The notes beneath the pieces are model-generated. The model was not told the DNA's origin. It searched no databases and saw only the letters and a list, made by a program, of their open reading frames with translations. The position numbers were made by a program, and so were the translations under genes. A stretch of DNA of 64,000 nucleotides from Magnetaquicoccus sp039908525 (GTDB taxonomy: Bacteria > Pseudomonadota > Magnetococcia > Magnetococcales > Magnetaquicoccaceae). The DNA is taken from positions 1 to 64,000 of the forward strand of contig JAMOAY010000010.1 in assembly GCA_039908525.1 (NCBI GenBank), read 5' to 3'. Below are positions 25,782 through 34,918 of the stretch, piece by piece; the first letter of the stretch is position 1, and every line of letters starts with the position of its first letter.

Positions 25782-26237
25782 ATGGGCAAGATCACCACGC
25801 CCCATATTGCGGCTGATATCATTATTGAACTGGTGGACCGTCCTGGTCGCCCCATCCTGCTGATCGAACGGCGGCATCCCCCCCACGGATGGGCCATCCC
25901 CGGCGGCTTCATGGAGGTAGGCGAGAGGTTGGAGCGAACGGCGATCCGGGAGGCGGCCGAAGAGACCTCTCTGTCTGTCACCCTCAAGGCGCTGCTGGGG
26001 GTCTATTCGGCACCAGGGCGTGACCCGCGTTTTCACACGGTGACGGCGGTCTATGTCGCGGAGGCACAGGGTCTGCCGATGGCTGCCGACGATGCCAAAA
26101 ACCTGCGTGTTTTTTCGCTGGAAGAGATTCCGACCCCGTTGGCGTTTGACCATGATCAGGTGTTGGCGGACTACCGGAACTTTCGCGAGCAGGGTTGCGT
26201 CACCCCATTGAGGGAGGAGGAAAATTGGGCGCTGTGA
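25782..26237 (+). CDS. Nudix hydrolase
   Basis: The 151-residue cytoplasmic hydrolase has the Nudix box at about residues 41-63: GGFMEVGERLERTAIREAAEET, with the catalytic REAAEE core and Thr at the usual final Gly position. The small size and the WAIPGGF opening fit ADP-ribose or nucleotide-diphosphate pyrophosphatases; the substrate is not predictable from sequence. Its start immediately follows the lipB stop and its stop overlaps the next protease start (TGATG). Confidence 0.87.
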   Translation: MGKITTPHIAADIIIELVDRPGRPILLIERRHPPHGWAIPGGFMEVGERLERTAIREAAEETSLSVTLKALLGVYSAPGRDPRFHTVTAVYVAEAQGLPMAADDAKNLRVFSLEEIPTPLAFDHDQVLADYRNFREQGCVTPLREEENWAL

Positions 26238-27610
26238 TGTGTGGTCATTCGGGTTGGCGACGGTTGGTGGTCGCGGTCGGGTTGTGTCTGGGGGGTGTCG
26301 GCCCTGTCTGGGCGGGTTCGTCGTTGCCCGCACAGATCAACGGAAAACCTCTTCCCAGCCTGGCGGATATGCTGGAACCGGTCATTCCGGCCGTGGTGAA
26401 CATTGCCACCAGCACCCGTATTCAGATGCCCGAACATCCCCTGTTGTCCGACCCTTTCTTTCGTCAGTTTTTCAACCTGCCCAACCCGCCCGGGGGCCGG
26501 GAACGGCAGCAAAAAAGTCTGGGCTCCGGGGTGGTGGTGGACGCCACCAAGGGTATCATCCTGACCAATCAGCATGTGATCGACAAGGCGGACCAGATCA
26601 CCGTCACACTGCGGGATGGTCGGTCGATTCAGGCCCGCCTGGTGGGGGTCGATGCGGCCACCGATATCGCGGTCATCCAGGTACCGACAGGCCATCTCCA
26701 GGATCTGCCCCTGGGCAACTCCGATCAATTGCGGGTAGGGGATTTTGTGGTGGCCATCGGCAACCCCTTCGGTTTGGGACAAACCGTCACCTCCGGCATT
26801 GTCAGTGCCTTGGGGCGCAAGGGGTTGGGCATCAAGGGCTATGAAGATTTCATTCAGACGGATGCCTCCATCAATCCGGGCAATTCTGGTGGTGCCCTGG
26901 TCAACTTGCGGGGTGAGCTGATCGGTGTCAATACCGCCATTCTGGCGCGGGGTGGAGGCAATGTCGGCATCGGGTTTGCCATCCCGGTCAATATGGCCCG
27001 GCGCATCATGGAGCAGTTGGTGCAGTATGGGGAGGTACGGCGTGGTGTATTGGGCATTCAATCCCAGGATTTGACGCCGGAGTTGGCCGAGGCCTTTGCC
27101 ATTGGGGTTCGGGAAGGGGCTGTGGTTGCCCAGGTGGTGCCGGGGTCGGCAGCGGACAAGGCCGGTTTGCAACGGGGAGACGTGATCACCAAGGCCAATG
27201 GCCATCCGATCCACGGCATGGCGGATCTGCACAATGCGGTGGGCTTGTCCCGTACCGGTGAACGGCTCGAGTTGGAATTGGTCCGGGAGGGTGTGGTCCG
27301 TCAGGTGGGTGTGGTCATCGGAGAACCGGAACGGCAGCGTGTAGAGGGGGAGCGGCTTGATCCCCGTCTCGCCGGTGCGGTCCTGGAGCTCTCCGCTGCG
27401 GGAGATGGGGAGGGCATTCATGTTGTCTCGGTTGAGCCCGACAGTGTGGCCTGGGGAATAGGATTGAGGACGGATGATCGGATCGTATCGGTCAACCGGA
27501 AAGGGGTTGCATCTTTCCAGGAGCTGAAATCGCTCTTGAAAAAGGTGAAAAACAAGCTGCTGCTCGCGATCCGACGAGGCGATGAAAATCTGTATATCCT
27601 GGTGCGCTGA
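26237..27610 (+). CDS. DegP/DegQ/HtrA-type periplasmic serine protease
   Basis: Periplasmic quality-control protease/chaperone. A signal peptide ends at VWA near residue 26. A trypsin-like domain follows with His in TNQHVID, Asp in ATDIAVIQV and Ser in PGNSGGALV, and then two PDZ domains (about 265-355 and 375-457). All three catalytic residues are present. Length of about 457 residues fits DegQ. The ATG at 26237 is used; a TTG at 26225 has a better-placed GGAGGAGG Shine-Dalgarno sequence and would add four residues before the signal peptide, so the true start could be either. It overlaps the Nudix stop. Confidence 0.92.
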   Translation: MCGHSGWRRLVVAVGLCLGGVGPVWAGSSLPAQINGKPLPSLADMLEPVIPAVVNIATSTRIQMPEHPLLSDPFFRQFFNLPNPPGGRERQQKSLGSGVVVDATKGIILTNQHVIDKADQITVTLRDGRSIQARLVGVDAATDIAVIQVPTGHLQDLPLGNSDQLRVGDFVVAIGNPFGLGQTVTSGIVSALGRKGLGIKGYEDFIQTDASINPGNSGGALVNLRGELIGVNTAILARGGGNVGIGFAIPVNMARRIMEQLVQYGEVRRGVLGIQSQDLTPELAEAFAIGVREGAVVAQVVPGSAADKAGLQRGDVITKANGHPIHGMADLHNAVGLSRTGERLELELVREGVVRQVGVVIGEPERQRVEGERLDPRLAGAVLELSAAGDGEGIHVVSVEPDSVAWGIGLRTDDRIVSVNRKGVASFQELKSLLKKVKNKLLLAIRRGDENLYILVR

Positions 27611-28514
27611 TCGGGTTTGCCAGCCCCTTTTGTTCTGTCTGATACTGCTTGTTCCCTCGCTCGGGTTGACCCTGGAGGGGGGCGTTGGGTTGCGTCCAGT
27701 TGCCGAGCAGAGCACAGGACGGGCGTTGCTGGCGCAGCAGATCCGGATCGACCGTCCCGATCTGAAAATGTCCGGGGAGATCGTTTTGCGAAGTTTGCAA
27801 CCCTTGGCGGGGGAGTTGCGTTTGCAACAAGCGCGGGGAGAACCTCGGCACATTTTTGCGGGCGTGATGCGGTTGGTGCCGGGTGTCACGGGTGTCATGG
27901 ACGGCTTTTTTGATGTGTTGGAGATCCATGATCTGGACCTGGCCGGATTGGTCATCACCGTCAATCGCGAGGGTTATGCCCTGCAACTGGCCAGTGCGAC
28001 CATTCCCGAAGGGGAGTTGCAGCAGGTGACGGGTCGGTTCAACTCGAACAGGGTGTGGCAGTTGGCCAGTGGCGGCCTGCGTCTTGCCCAGGTACCGCTG
28101 CGACTCAAAAAGGGTTTGCCAGCCATGCCTTTGAGTTACAGAACGTTGCAGGCCAATGGCAGTGGTCAGGAGAGGCTCTCGCTGGAGGTTGAAAAGGTTC
28201 GTGTTGGTCATTTGGCGGCTTTGGCCGATCCGAGCGGTGTTTTGGGTCAACTGTTGCGCGCCATGGGGTTTGCCCGGGGATTGGAGAGCTCACCGATTGT
28301 GTTCGATCGGCTTGCGGTGACAGCGGTTTCCGACGCACAAAGGGTGGTGACCCAATCGTTGTTGTTGCAGGCTCCCAAGGCGTCTGCAACGGGGGTGGCC
28401 TCCATGGCGTGGCAGCCGGAGCCCCGGAAGGTGCACTTGGAGGTGGATGTCACGACGGCCAAACAGCCTGCCCGCCATTTCGATGCACTCATACCCCTGG
28501 TGGCGGGACGTTGA
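27582..28514 (+). CDS. Secreted protein of unknown function
   Basis: I do not recognise a family. The 310-residue product has a cleavable-looking signal sequence (about residues 1-30, core PLLFCLILLVPSLGLTLEG) and then a beta-rich, Leu/Val/Arg-rich body with a late Pro-Arg segment and no membrane anchor, so it is probably periplasmic. It overlaps the 3' end of the DegP-type protease gene by 29 nt in another frame, which implies coupled expression and perhaps an envelope role. Start 27582 is the first ATG before the signal sequence. Confidence 0.7.
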   Translation: MKICISWCADRVCQPLLFCLILLVPSLGLTLEGGVGLRPVAEQSTGRALLAQQIRIDRPDLKMSGEIVLRSLQPLAGELRLQQARGEPRHIFAGVMRLVPGVTGVMDGFFDVLEIHDLDLAGLVITVNREGYALQLASATIPEGELQQVTGRFNSNRVWQLASGGLRLAQVPLRLKKGLPAMPLSYRTLQANGSGQERLSLEVEKVRVGHLAALADPSGVLGQLLRAMGFARGLESSPIVFDRLAVTAVSDAQRVVTQSLLLQAPKASATGVASMAWQPEPRKVHLEVDVTTAKQPARHFDALIPLVAGR

Positions 28515-28581
28515 TGCCGTTCACCCCACCGCAGAATTGGGGTGGACCTTAAAAAAACGGTGGTACCTGATTATGCACTCT

Positions 28582-28610
28582 CTTGACGCGGGGTCCGTTT
28601 TACTTTACCC
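28582..28610 (+). promoter_or_regulatory. Sigma-70-type promoter of the tRNA gene
   Basis: A -35 TTGACG (28582-28587) and a -10 TACCCT (28605-28610) are separated by exactly 17 bp. They lie 22 bp before the mature tRNA 5' end, consistent with a start near 28617 and a short leader removed by RNase P. Confidence 0.65.
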
Positions 28611-28631
28611 TACCGGACCATTCGGTAGTTT

Positions 28632-28706
28632 GGGCGGCTAGCTCAGCGGGAGAGCACTGCCTTCACACGGCAGGGGCCACAGGTTCGAACCCTGTGCCGC
28701 CCACCA
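28632..28706 (+). tRNA. tRNA-Val (anticodon CAC)
   Basis: The full cloverleaf can be read. Acceptor GGGCGGC pairs with GCCGCCC, the D-arm is GCTC/GAGC, the anticodon stem CTGCC/GGCAG encloses loop TTCACAC (anticodon CAC, reading GUG) and the T-arm ACAGG-TTCGAAC-CCTGT is intact. The discriminator A and a genome-encoded CCA end the gene. The variable loop is short (class I). A promoter lies just upstream and a terminator just downstream, so it is a single-gene transcription unit. Confidence 0.96.
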
Positions 28707-28722
28707 TTGAAAGTAAGCGCTT

Positions 28723-28752
28723 ACGGCCACCTTGTCGGTGGCCGTTTTGTTT
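28723..28752 (+). terminator. Rho-independent terminator after tRNA-Val
   Basis: A perfect 9-bp stem ACGGCCACC (28723-28731) and GGTGGCCGT (28737-28745) surrounds a TTGTC loop and runs into TTTTGTTT. It lies 16 bp after the encoded CCA. Confidence 0.85.
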
Positions 28753-28841
28753 GCAAACAATCCTGGGAGTCCGGAGGAACCCATTTTCCCCGGACACAGT
28801 GGGACGGTGGACGGCTACGTCGCAACCCGTGAGGACTCCCG

Positions 28842-31800
28842 ATGCGCAATTTCCATATCGAAAAATCCATGCTCTTCCTGGTAACCACGCCCAAACATTG
28901 GCAAGTGATCATGGTGGTGGTGGGCGCGTTGCTTGGCGTGTTCTGTTTTTCTCCTTGGGTGAGCAGCGCGGAGGAGACCAAGGGAACACACAATATACTA
29001 CGGGTGGGAAGTGAGCTGGATTTCCCGCCCTTCGCCGTCGTCAACGAACATGGAGAGCCTGACGGCTTCAGCGTGGATCTGTTCAAAGCGGTCGCCCAGG
29101 TCATGGGTGTTGGTGTGCATTTCAGGGTGGGAAGGTTCGATGAAATTCGCTCTGCTCTGGAGCGCGGCGAAATCGATGCATTACCTTTGGTCTCCCATTC
29201 GGAAGAACGGGAAAAAGTGTTGGACTTCACTCCTCCACACACAGTTTCCGATGCGACCATCTTTGTTCGCACGGGGGACAAGGGAATCGACACCGAAGAA
29301 GAGTTGCGGAATCACACCATTGTTGTCATGCGAGCGGACGGCACCCATGATTATCTGCTAAGAAACGGCATTGCTGAAAACCTTCTGCTGGTGGGTACCG
29401 TCGCGGAAGCCCTGAAACTTCTGGCAAGTGGCAAAGGAGATTTCGCGTTACTCCCACGCCTGACCGGATTGTTGTCCGTCAAAGAGTTGGGGCTGGAAAA
29501 CATTCACGCCACGGGGCCACGTATTTCTGTTTACGGCCGTGGATTTGGATTCGCGGTACGCAAGGGGGATTTCAAGCTCCAGGCACTTCTGAGCCATGGT
29601 CTCAGCATTGTCAAGGCCACCGGGCAATATGATCAGATTTATGCCAAGTGGTTCGGTCTGGTGGATCCCAAGACCGTTTCCATGGGAACCATCTACAAAT
29701 ACGCTGGCATGGCGAGTCTTGGTTTCCTGCTGGTATTGATGGTGTCCACGATTTGGGGATGGTCTCTGCGACGTGAGGTGCAACGGCGGCGTTGCATCGA
29801 GGCTGCCCTGGTGGCGTCGAACCAGGAACTTTTGGAGAGCATGCACGCACTGAGGGAAAGTCATTCGCGCTGGGAATTGGCTGTGGAAACGCAAAGGGCG
29901 GCCGACGCGCGTTACGAACGTGCGGTCAATGCTGCGAGGGACGGGATTTGGGAGTGGACGGTCAATACCGACAACAATTACCTGTCGCCTCGATGGAAAC
30001 AATTGCTTGGTTATCAAGACCATGAACTGCCAAACGTGCTGGCCAGTTTTGTCGATCAACTTCATCCCGATGACGCGCCACGGGTCTGGGGAACGATCAG
30101 CAGGCATTTGAAAGAACAGCAGCCTTATGAAGTTGAAATGCGCCTGCGGTGCAAAAATGGAGAGTACAGGTGGTTCCACGGGCGCGGCCAGGCTGAATGG
30201 GACGAACAGGGCCATCCGCTGCGCATGGCCGGAGCCATTACCGACATCACTGAAACCAAATTGGTTGAGAAGGAGTTGCGCCAGGCGAAGGATGATGCCG
30301 AAAAGGCTGCTCAGGCCAAGAGCGACTTTATGGCCACCATGAGTCATGAAATCCGTACCCCGCTCAATGTGGTTTTGGGCGTGCTCGAACTGCTCAAAGA
30401 GTCTGATCTGGAACAGTCTCATCGGGAACATATCCAGATGGCTTTCGGTTCCGGTAAGATGCTTCTCAACCTGATCAACGATATCCTGGATTTTTCAAAA
30501 ATTGAGGCAGACCAGTTGTTTTTGGACAGTGTCCATTTTAATCTGAGCACCTTGTTGGACGAAGTGGCCATGCTCATGGCTCCACTGGCACATGCAAAAC
30601 ACATTGAGTTGGTCCCTTTCTTTCCCAAAGAGCTGCCGGTCTCCGTGGCAGGAGACCAAAACCGGTTGCGTCAGATATTCACCAATCTCATTGGCAATGC
30701 CATCAAGTTCACACCACAGGGAGGGCTGGTGGAGTTTCATGGCGGACTGGTAAACCGGGCCAATGGACAGCTTGAGTTTCTGTTTGAAATCAGAGATACC
30801 GGTATTGGTATCCAGGCTGCTGACCGGGAACATATTTTTGAACGCTTTGTCCAGGCCAACACCTCGACGACCCGCCAATATGGAGGAACCGGCCTGGGAT
30901 TGGCGATTTGTCAACGCCTGGTACATCTGATGGGGGGACAAATTGGCGTCGATGAAAACATATATGCCGACTCAGGCTCCATTTTCTATTTTACCGTGCA
31001 ACTCCAGGAACAGATTTCTGTCGTATCGGATGCACGACAGAGTGATCTGAGTGGCTTGCGAGTCCTGATCGTGGGAAGCCGCGGTCTGCAATTGTCCAAG
31101 CTGCATAATGCCCTGAATTATTGGGGTGTCTGTTATGATGATATCTTTGAACCCATGATGGCGTTTGCAGAGGTGGAGAAAGCGGCTCAACAGGGAGAAC
31201 ACCTCCCATCATTGCTGATTATCAATCAATGGCCTGGCCAGGGGATACCCCAGGAGTGGATTGCACGGTTTATTGCGGAGAAAAATTCCATTTTTTTGCT
31301 CCTCATCGACAGCCTGGATCGGGAGCTTGAGCAATCCGTTGAGTGCTTAAACAATACTTTTTGCCTGAAAAAACCGTTCAGTGCAGATCAACTCCACAGC
31401 AAGCTCTGTACTGTGTTGAACCTCGGGGATTCAGGCGCTCACCCCTTGATCAGGCCGGAGCCATTATCGGAAAAACGAGTATCTTCCATTCTCATTGTCG
31501 ATGACCAGGCCGACAATCTGATCGTTGCTCTGGGCATGCTTGCCAAGATCGGATATGACCGAAGCCGCTGCATGACAGCCAGAGATGGACAACAGGCCAT
31601 CCAGCGATTCAAAGAGCACCCTTTTGATCTCGTCATCATGGATTGTCAAATGCCGGTCATGGATGGCTACCAAGCCACCCGTCTCATCCGGCAATGGGAG
31701 GCAGAACAGGGGCGTTCGCCCACACCGATCATCGCCTTGACCGCCGATGTCACCAGGGAGAATCAGGAAAAAGGAAAGGCAGCAGGAATGGATGACTTTT

Positions 31801-32330
31801 TGTCCAAACCAGCCTCCCTGCACGAACTGCAGAGCATGCTGGACAGCTATTTATCCGACGTGACGGTGATACCCGACACCTTGCCCGGGCAGAAGAACTC
31901 TCCACACGACGACACGCAGGCACGTACCAGGTCCATCATAGAAAATCTTGAATCACTGGGGGTGGGTGAGGCAGACCTGCCAGAACTTGCTCACGAAATG
32001 ATGGTGCGCTTTGCGGAAATTCTAGACACCCTGGAATCGGATCTGCGGAACAAGGTTTACGTGCGAAGCCGCGCCATGGTACACATTCTCCGTGGTTCCA
32101 TGCTCAACACGGTGCTTCCAGACATACAATATGAAATCCAGTCATTGCAAAATCATGTGCGGGGAGATGCATGGGACAAGGCATTACAACAACTGGACAA
32201 GGTGCGCATGGTGTATACCTCTGTCCAGGAGGTAATCGCTGTGTGGCTTGCTCATCGCGGGCATACTCCGATTGGTTGGCCATTTCAACCGTTGCGGGTA
32301 GAATCGCTGTCGTCGGTGGCCGATGGATAG
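28842..32330 (+). CDS. Hybrid histidine kinase with periplasmic solute-binding sensor domain
   Basis: The 1162-residue product resembles BvgS/EvgS-type sensors. A signal-anchor (about 20-45) precedes one family-3 periplasmic-binding domain at about 50-275. A membrane segment at about 288-308 is followed by PAS/PAC (about 355-480), HisKA with His502 (MSHEIRTPL) and HATPase. The first receiver is degenerate: the acidic pocket is replaced by LIVGSRG and the phospho-Asp position falls in LLIINQWPG. The second receiver is intact, with Asp934 (VIMDCQMP), and an HPt with His1081 (MVHILRG) closes the chain. GAGGA lies 7 nt before the ATG. No partner regulator is adjacent; the ligand is probably an amino acid or similar small molecule. 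Confidence 0.92.
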   Translation: MRNFHIEKSMLFLVTTPKHWQVIMVVVGALLGVFCFSPWVSSAEETKGTHNILRVGSELDFPPFAVVNEHGEPDGFSVDLFKAVAQVMGVGVHFRVGRFDEIRSALERGEIDALPLVSHSEEREKVLDFTPPHTVSDATIFVRTGDKGIDTEEELRNHTIVVMRADGTHDYLLRNGIAENLLLVGTVAEALKLLASGKGDFALLPRLTGLLSVKELGLENIHATGPRISVYGRGFGFAVRKGDFKLQALLSHGLSIVKATGQYDQIYAKWFGLVDPKTVSMGTIYKYAGMASLGFLLVLMVSTIWGWSLRREVQRRRCIEAALVASNQELLESMHALRESHSRWELAVETQRAADARYERAVNAARDGIWEWTVNTDNNYLSPRWKQLLGYQDHELPNVLASFVDQLHPDDAPRVWGTISRHLKEQQPYEVEMRLRCKNGEYRWFHGRGQAEWDEQGHPLRMAGAITDITETKLVEKELRQAKDDAEKAAQAKSDFMATMSHEIRTPLNVVLGVLELLKESDLEQSHREHIQMAFGSGKMLLNLINDILDFSKIEADQLFLDSVHFNLSTLLDEVAMLMAPLAHAKHIELVPFFPKELPVSVAGDQNRLRQIFTNLIGNAIKFTPQGGLVEFHGGLVNRANGQLEFLFEIRDTGIGIQAADREHIFERFVQANTSTTRQYGGTGLGLAICQRLVHLMGGQIGVDENIYADSGSIFYFTVQLQEQISVVSDARQSDLSGLRVLIVGSRGLQLSKLHNALNYWGVCYDDIFEPMMAFAEVEKAAQQGEHLPSLLIINQWPGQGIPQEWIARFIAEKNSIFLLLIDSLDRELEQSVECLNNTFCLKKPFSADQLHSKLCTVLNLGDSGAHPLIRPEPLSEKRVSSILIVDDQADNLIVALGMLAKIGYDRSRCMTARDGQQAIQRFKEHPFDLVIMDCQMPVMDGYQATRLIRQWEAEQGRSPTPIIALTADVTRENQEKGKAAGMDDFLSKPASLHELQSMLDSYLSDVTVIPDTLPGQKNSPHDDTQARTRSIIENLESLGVGEADLPELAHEMMVRFAEILDTLESDLRNKVYVRSRAMVHILRGSMLNTVLPDIQYEIQSLQNHVRGDAWDKALQQLDKVRMVYTSVQEVIAVWLAHRGHTPIGWPFQPLRVESLSSVADG

Positions 32331-33952
32331 TTGAAAACAGCGAAGGGGCGACGGCCCGCCTTGTAGGTCTCCTCCAGAGCAACCCGGGCGTTGGCCAGCA
32401 ACAGCTCCCCGTGCTCCCCGGCGTCGGGAAACACCGCAACCCCCATGTGGATGTCCAGGCTGATGGTACGTTCGTCAGCCAGGCGATAGGGTTTCAGTAG
32501 TGCCTTGTGCAGGCGGTACACCATGGCCAGGATCTGCTCTTCATCGCCACACTCCGGGGCAAAGGCCACAAACTCATTCTGCTGCACGCGGAAGGCAAGA
32601 TCCTCGCCGCGCATCTGTTTGCGCAACCGGTTGGCCAGTTCCCGCAGCACCTGGTTGCAGGCATCGGGTGCAGAAGCACCCAGCTCGGCTTCGGGCAGAT
32701 CCAGGACAATGCGTATCACCGCTACCTGCCGTTGCTTGCGCTTGCACGAGCCCAACGTCAGATCCAGAAATTCATCCAGCATGCGCCGGTTGCCCAACGC
32801 GGTGATCGGATCCTTGAGGGCAAAACCTTCCAGCAGATATTTGGTGTCCACCAGATGGGCGACGTGGGCGTAAAGCTTGACGGATGCTTCCTCCAGGGCC
32901 TTCTCCAGCAGAATGATCTCGTTGCCCTGCTCGTCGGGGTTGAGATGGATCGCCTGTTCCTGGCGGGAGCAGGCGCTCACCATGGTGGCTGCCTTGACCC
33001 GCAACCGCCGCAAAGGGCGCAACAAGACCCGCTCCATCACGATGCCCAACCCTACCAGAAACACAATGATCAGCAGGAAGGAGCCGATCAGCCGTTGCCG
33101 ACTGTTGGCCAACACCTGCCGTACCTCGTCCAGGGCGACCGGCACCACCAGACTGAACGTTTGATCCAGAAAGGCAATGGGTGTGTAGTAAAGGTTGATG
33201 GGCCGATCGCTGTCAAACACCATGCGCGGACTGTTCTCCCGGATGGTGGCGGCGGCAGTGGCCGGTTGCAGCGGCGCACTGCTCAAAAACTCCCCGGATC
33301 CGGCGACCACGCCTTGACTGTCCGCCATGAGAAAGGGACGTTTGGGCGTTTCCTGCTGGAGTTTGGCCACCACCTTGCCCAGCCCCTGACCGAAAACCAG
33401 CAGGTGGGAACCCTCCTGGGCATCCATCTTGACCGGAACAAAAAACATGATCTGCCAGCGCCCAGCCACCTGGCCCAGATGCCAGGCGGGCTGGTTCTGG
33501 GTAAGCCGGGAGCGCACTGGGTTGAACAGACCCGGCTGCATGGGCTGTCCTCCTCCCCAATCGGTCGGCATGCGCTGGGTCACCTGACCTGTCTGGTCCA
33601 GGAGCAGGATAAAATCCACGCCCCACAGAGGAAAAAACTCTCTTACCTGGTTCCAGACAACCTCAGGGGTATCCTCCTTGGGTGTGTTCACCAGACGGGT
33701 GTCGTCCCCGGCATCCAGGGTCCACTTGGCGTTCTCCAGCCAGGAGTTCTTGAACCGCTCAAGGCGCTGCACCCGACTCTCCAGGGTTTGCAAAATATCG
33801 CTGCCGACCTGCCGGGCTTGGCGCTCCATGCGCTCCCGCAGCACATCCTCCAGGATGGCAAAGTTGATGGTATAGCCCACCGCCAGGGTGGCACTGATGG
33901 CCAACAGCAGGCATAAGATCACAGGGTAGATCAGGCTATGATTGCGCCACAT
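32285..33952 (-). CDS. Membrane sensor with degenerate GGDEF domain
   Basis: The 555-residue product has an N-terminal membrane segment (about 9-31), a large periplasmic region (about 35-285) of Cache-like size, a second membrane segment at about 292-312 and then HAMP-like and coiled-coil residues. A GGDEF-fold domain opens with DPITALGNRRMLDEFL at about 375. The active-site motif reads RVQQNEF where RxGGDEF is expected, so diguanylate cyclase activity is unlikely and a nucleotide- or protein-binding role is more plausible. Its 3' end overlaps that of the convergent hybrid kinase by 46 bp. It starts 23 bp after the rhodanese stop, so the two are probably one operon. Confidence 0.85.
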   Translation of the reverse strand: MWRNHSLIYPVILCLLLAISATLAVGYTINFAILEDVLRERMERQARQVGSDILQTLESRVQRLERFKNSWLENAKWTLDAGDDTRLVNTPKEDTPEVVWNQVREFFPLWGVDFILLLDQTGQVTQRMPTDWGGGQPMQPGLFNPVRSRLTQNQPAWHLGQVAGRWQIMFFVPVKMDAQEGSHLLVFGQGLGKVVAKLQQETPKRPFLMADSQGVVAGSGEFLSSAPLQPATAAATIRENSPRMVFDSDRPINLYYTPIAFLDQTFSLVVPVALDEVRQVLANSRQRLIGSFLLIIVFLVGLGIVMERVLLRPLRRLRVKAATMVSACSRQEQAIHLNPDEQGNEIILLEKALEEASVKLYAHVAHLVDTKYLLEGFALKDPITALGNRRMLDEFLDLTLGSCKRKQRQVAVIRIVLDLPEAELGASAPDACNQVLRELANRLRKQMRGEDLAFRVQQNEFVAFAPECGDEEQILAMVYRLHKALLKPYRLADERTISLDIHMGVAVFPDAGEHGELLLANARVALEETYKAGRRPFAVFNYPSATDDSDSTRNG

Positions 33953-33975
33953 GTCAGGGAATCCTTGTCACTCCA

Positions 33976-34758
33976 TCAATGCCGTTCCGCAGGGGCCTTG
34001 TCTGTTTTGGCCTCCTCTTTCTTGACGACAGGCGCGGCGCTCTCGGCAGGCTTGACGACGGTCAAACCCAGCATCATCCACGCCTGCATGCCATCCCGAT
34101 ACCATTTCAGCTTGTGGGGTGGATAACCCAGCAGCAGCAGAGAGCGTATGGCCGTGGGAGACTGGCCGCACCAGTTGCCGTTGCAGTAGAAAACCAAGGT
34201 CTTGGCATCCTGGAAGCTGAGCAGATCGTCCTCCTTGACCACGCCGAACTGCATCTGCAGGATCTCCACCAGTGTCTCTTTGTCGGTATGCTTGTGGTGC
34301 AATTTGCTCCAGGGGATGGAAATCGCGCCGGGGATCATGCCTTTTTTGAGCCACTCATCGGTGCGGGAGTCGATCAACAGGATGGAACTGTCTTTTTGGG
34401 AGATCCGTTTGATCGTGTCGATCACCTCCAGTTCGGCGATGGTCTCCACCCCGGGACTGAGAGTCATGGGCAGGATGCAAAAGGGGGGACATTTCCGGGC
34501 CGTGAAGGAAAAGTCAAAATCGATGACGCTGTCGGGATTTTGGTCCCTTTGTAAACGGAGATCCTTGCCCTGGTGAATGCGCGGCAGGTCGATAAAGGGT
34601 AGATTGGCGGTAATCTTGACCGGATAGGGATCGGCCTCTTCGGCACACTGCAGAGGTGCGGACCAGGCCAGGCAGGCAGAGAGCAACAGCCACCCCGGAA
34701 GCCCCCCCCATGGAAGCGGTCCACGTCCGGCACAGATGTTTGGCGCACCGCTGCTCAT
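33976..34758 (-). CDS. Secreted rhodanese-domain protein
   Basis: The 260-residue product has a hydrophobic N-terminal segment (about 17-38, ending near LQCAEEA) that looks like a signal peptide. Its rhodanese fold lies at about 110-235. The active-site loop is FYCNGNWCGQS with the catalytic Cys first, followed by LLLLGYPPHKLKWYRDGMQAW, the usual end of the domain. The C-terminus is Lys/Glu/Ala-rich. Periplasmic rhodaneses handle sulfane sulfur or act as binding modules; the substrate is unknown. It precedes the degenerate GGDEF sensor by 23 bp on the same strand, suggesting a shared role. Confidence 0.83.
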   Translation of the reverse strand: MSSGAPNICAGRGPLPWGGLPGWLLLSACLAWSAPLQCAEEADPYPVKITANLPFIDLPRIHQGKDLRLQRDQNPDSVIDFDFSFTARKCPPFCILPMTLSPGVETIAELEVIDTIKRISQKDSSILLIDSRTDEWLKKGMIPGAISIPWSKLHHKHTDKETLVEILQMQFGVVKEDDLLSFQDAKTLVFYCNGNWCGQSPTAIRSLLLLGYPPHKLKWYRDGMQAWMMLGLTVVKPAESAAPVVKKEEAKTDKAPAERH

Positions 34759-34918
34759 GATTGCCCCCCCGCGTTGTCAGGATGGGGGACAGTGTAGAAG
34801 GTTTTCGTCGGCAATGCCAATGGAATCGCATCCGATGGGTCAACAGAGGGGTGGTCCTGCCCGTCGGGTTGGGTCGTGGGAGGGCAGGGGAGTTGGCAAC
34901 GGTTGTTGCGCACGAGGT

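Noticed and set aside
29448..30431. A 327-codon minus-strand open frame
   Set aside because: It lies opposite the BvgS-like kinase and shows no coding signal of its own.
32507..33916. A 469-codon plus-strand open frame
   Set aside because: It is antisense to the degenerate GGDEF sensor, with His/Gln-rich composition and no recognisable motif.
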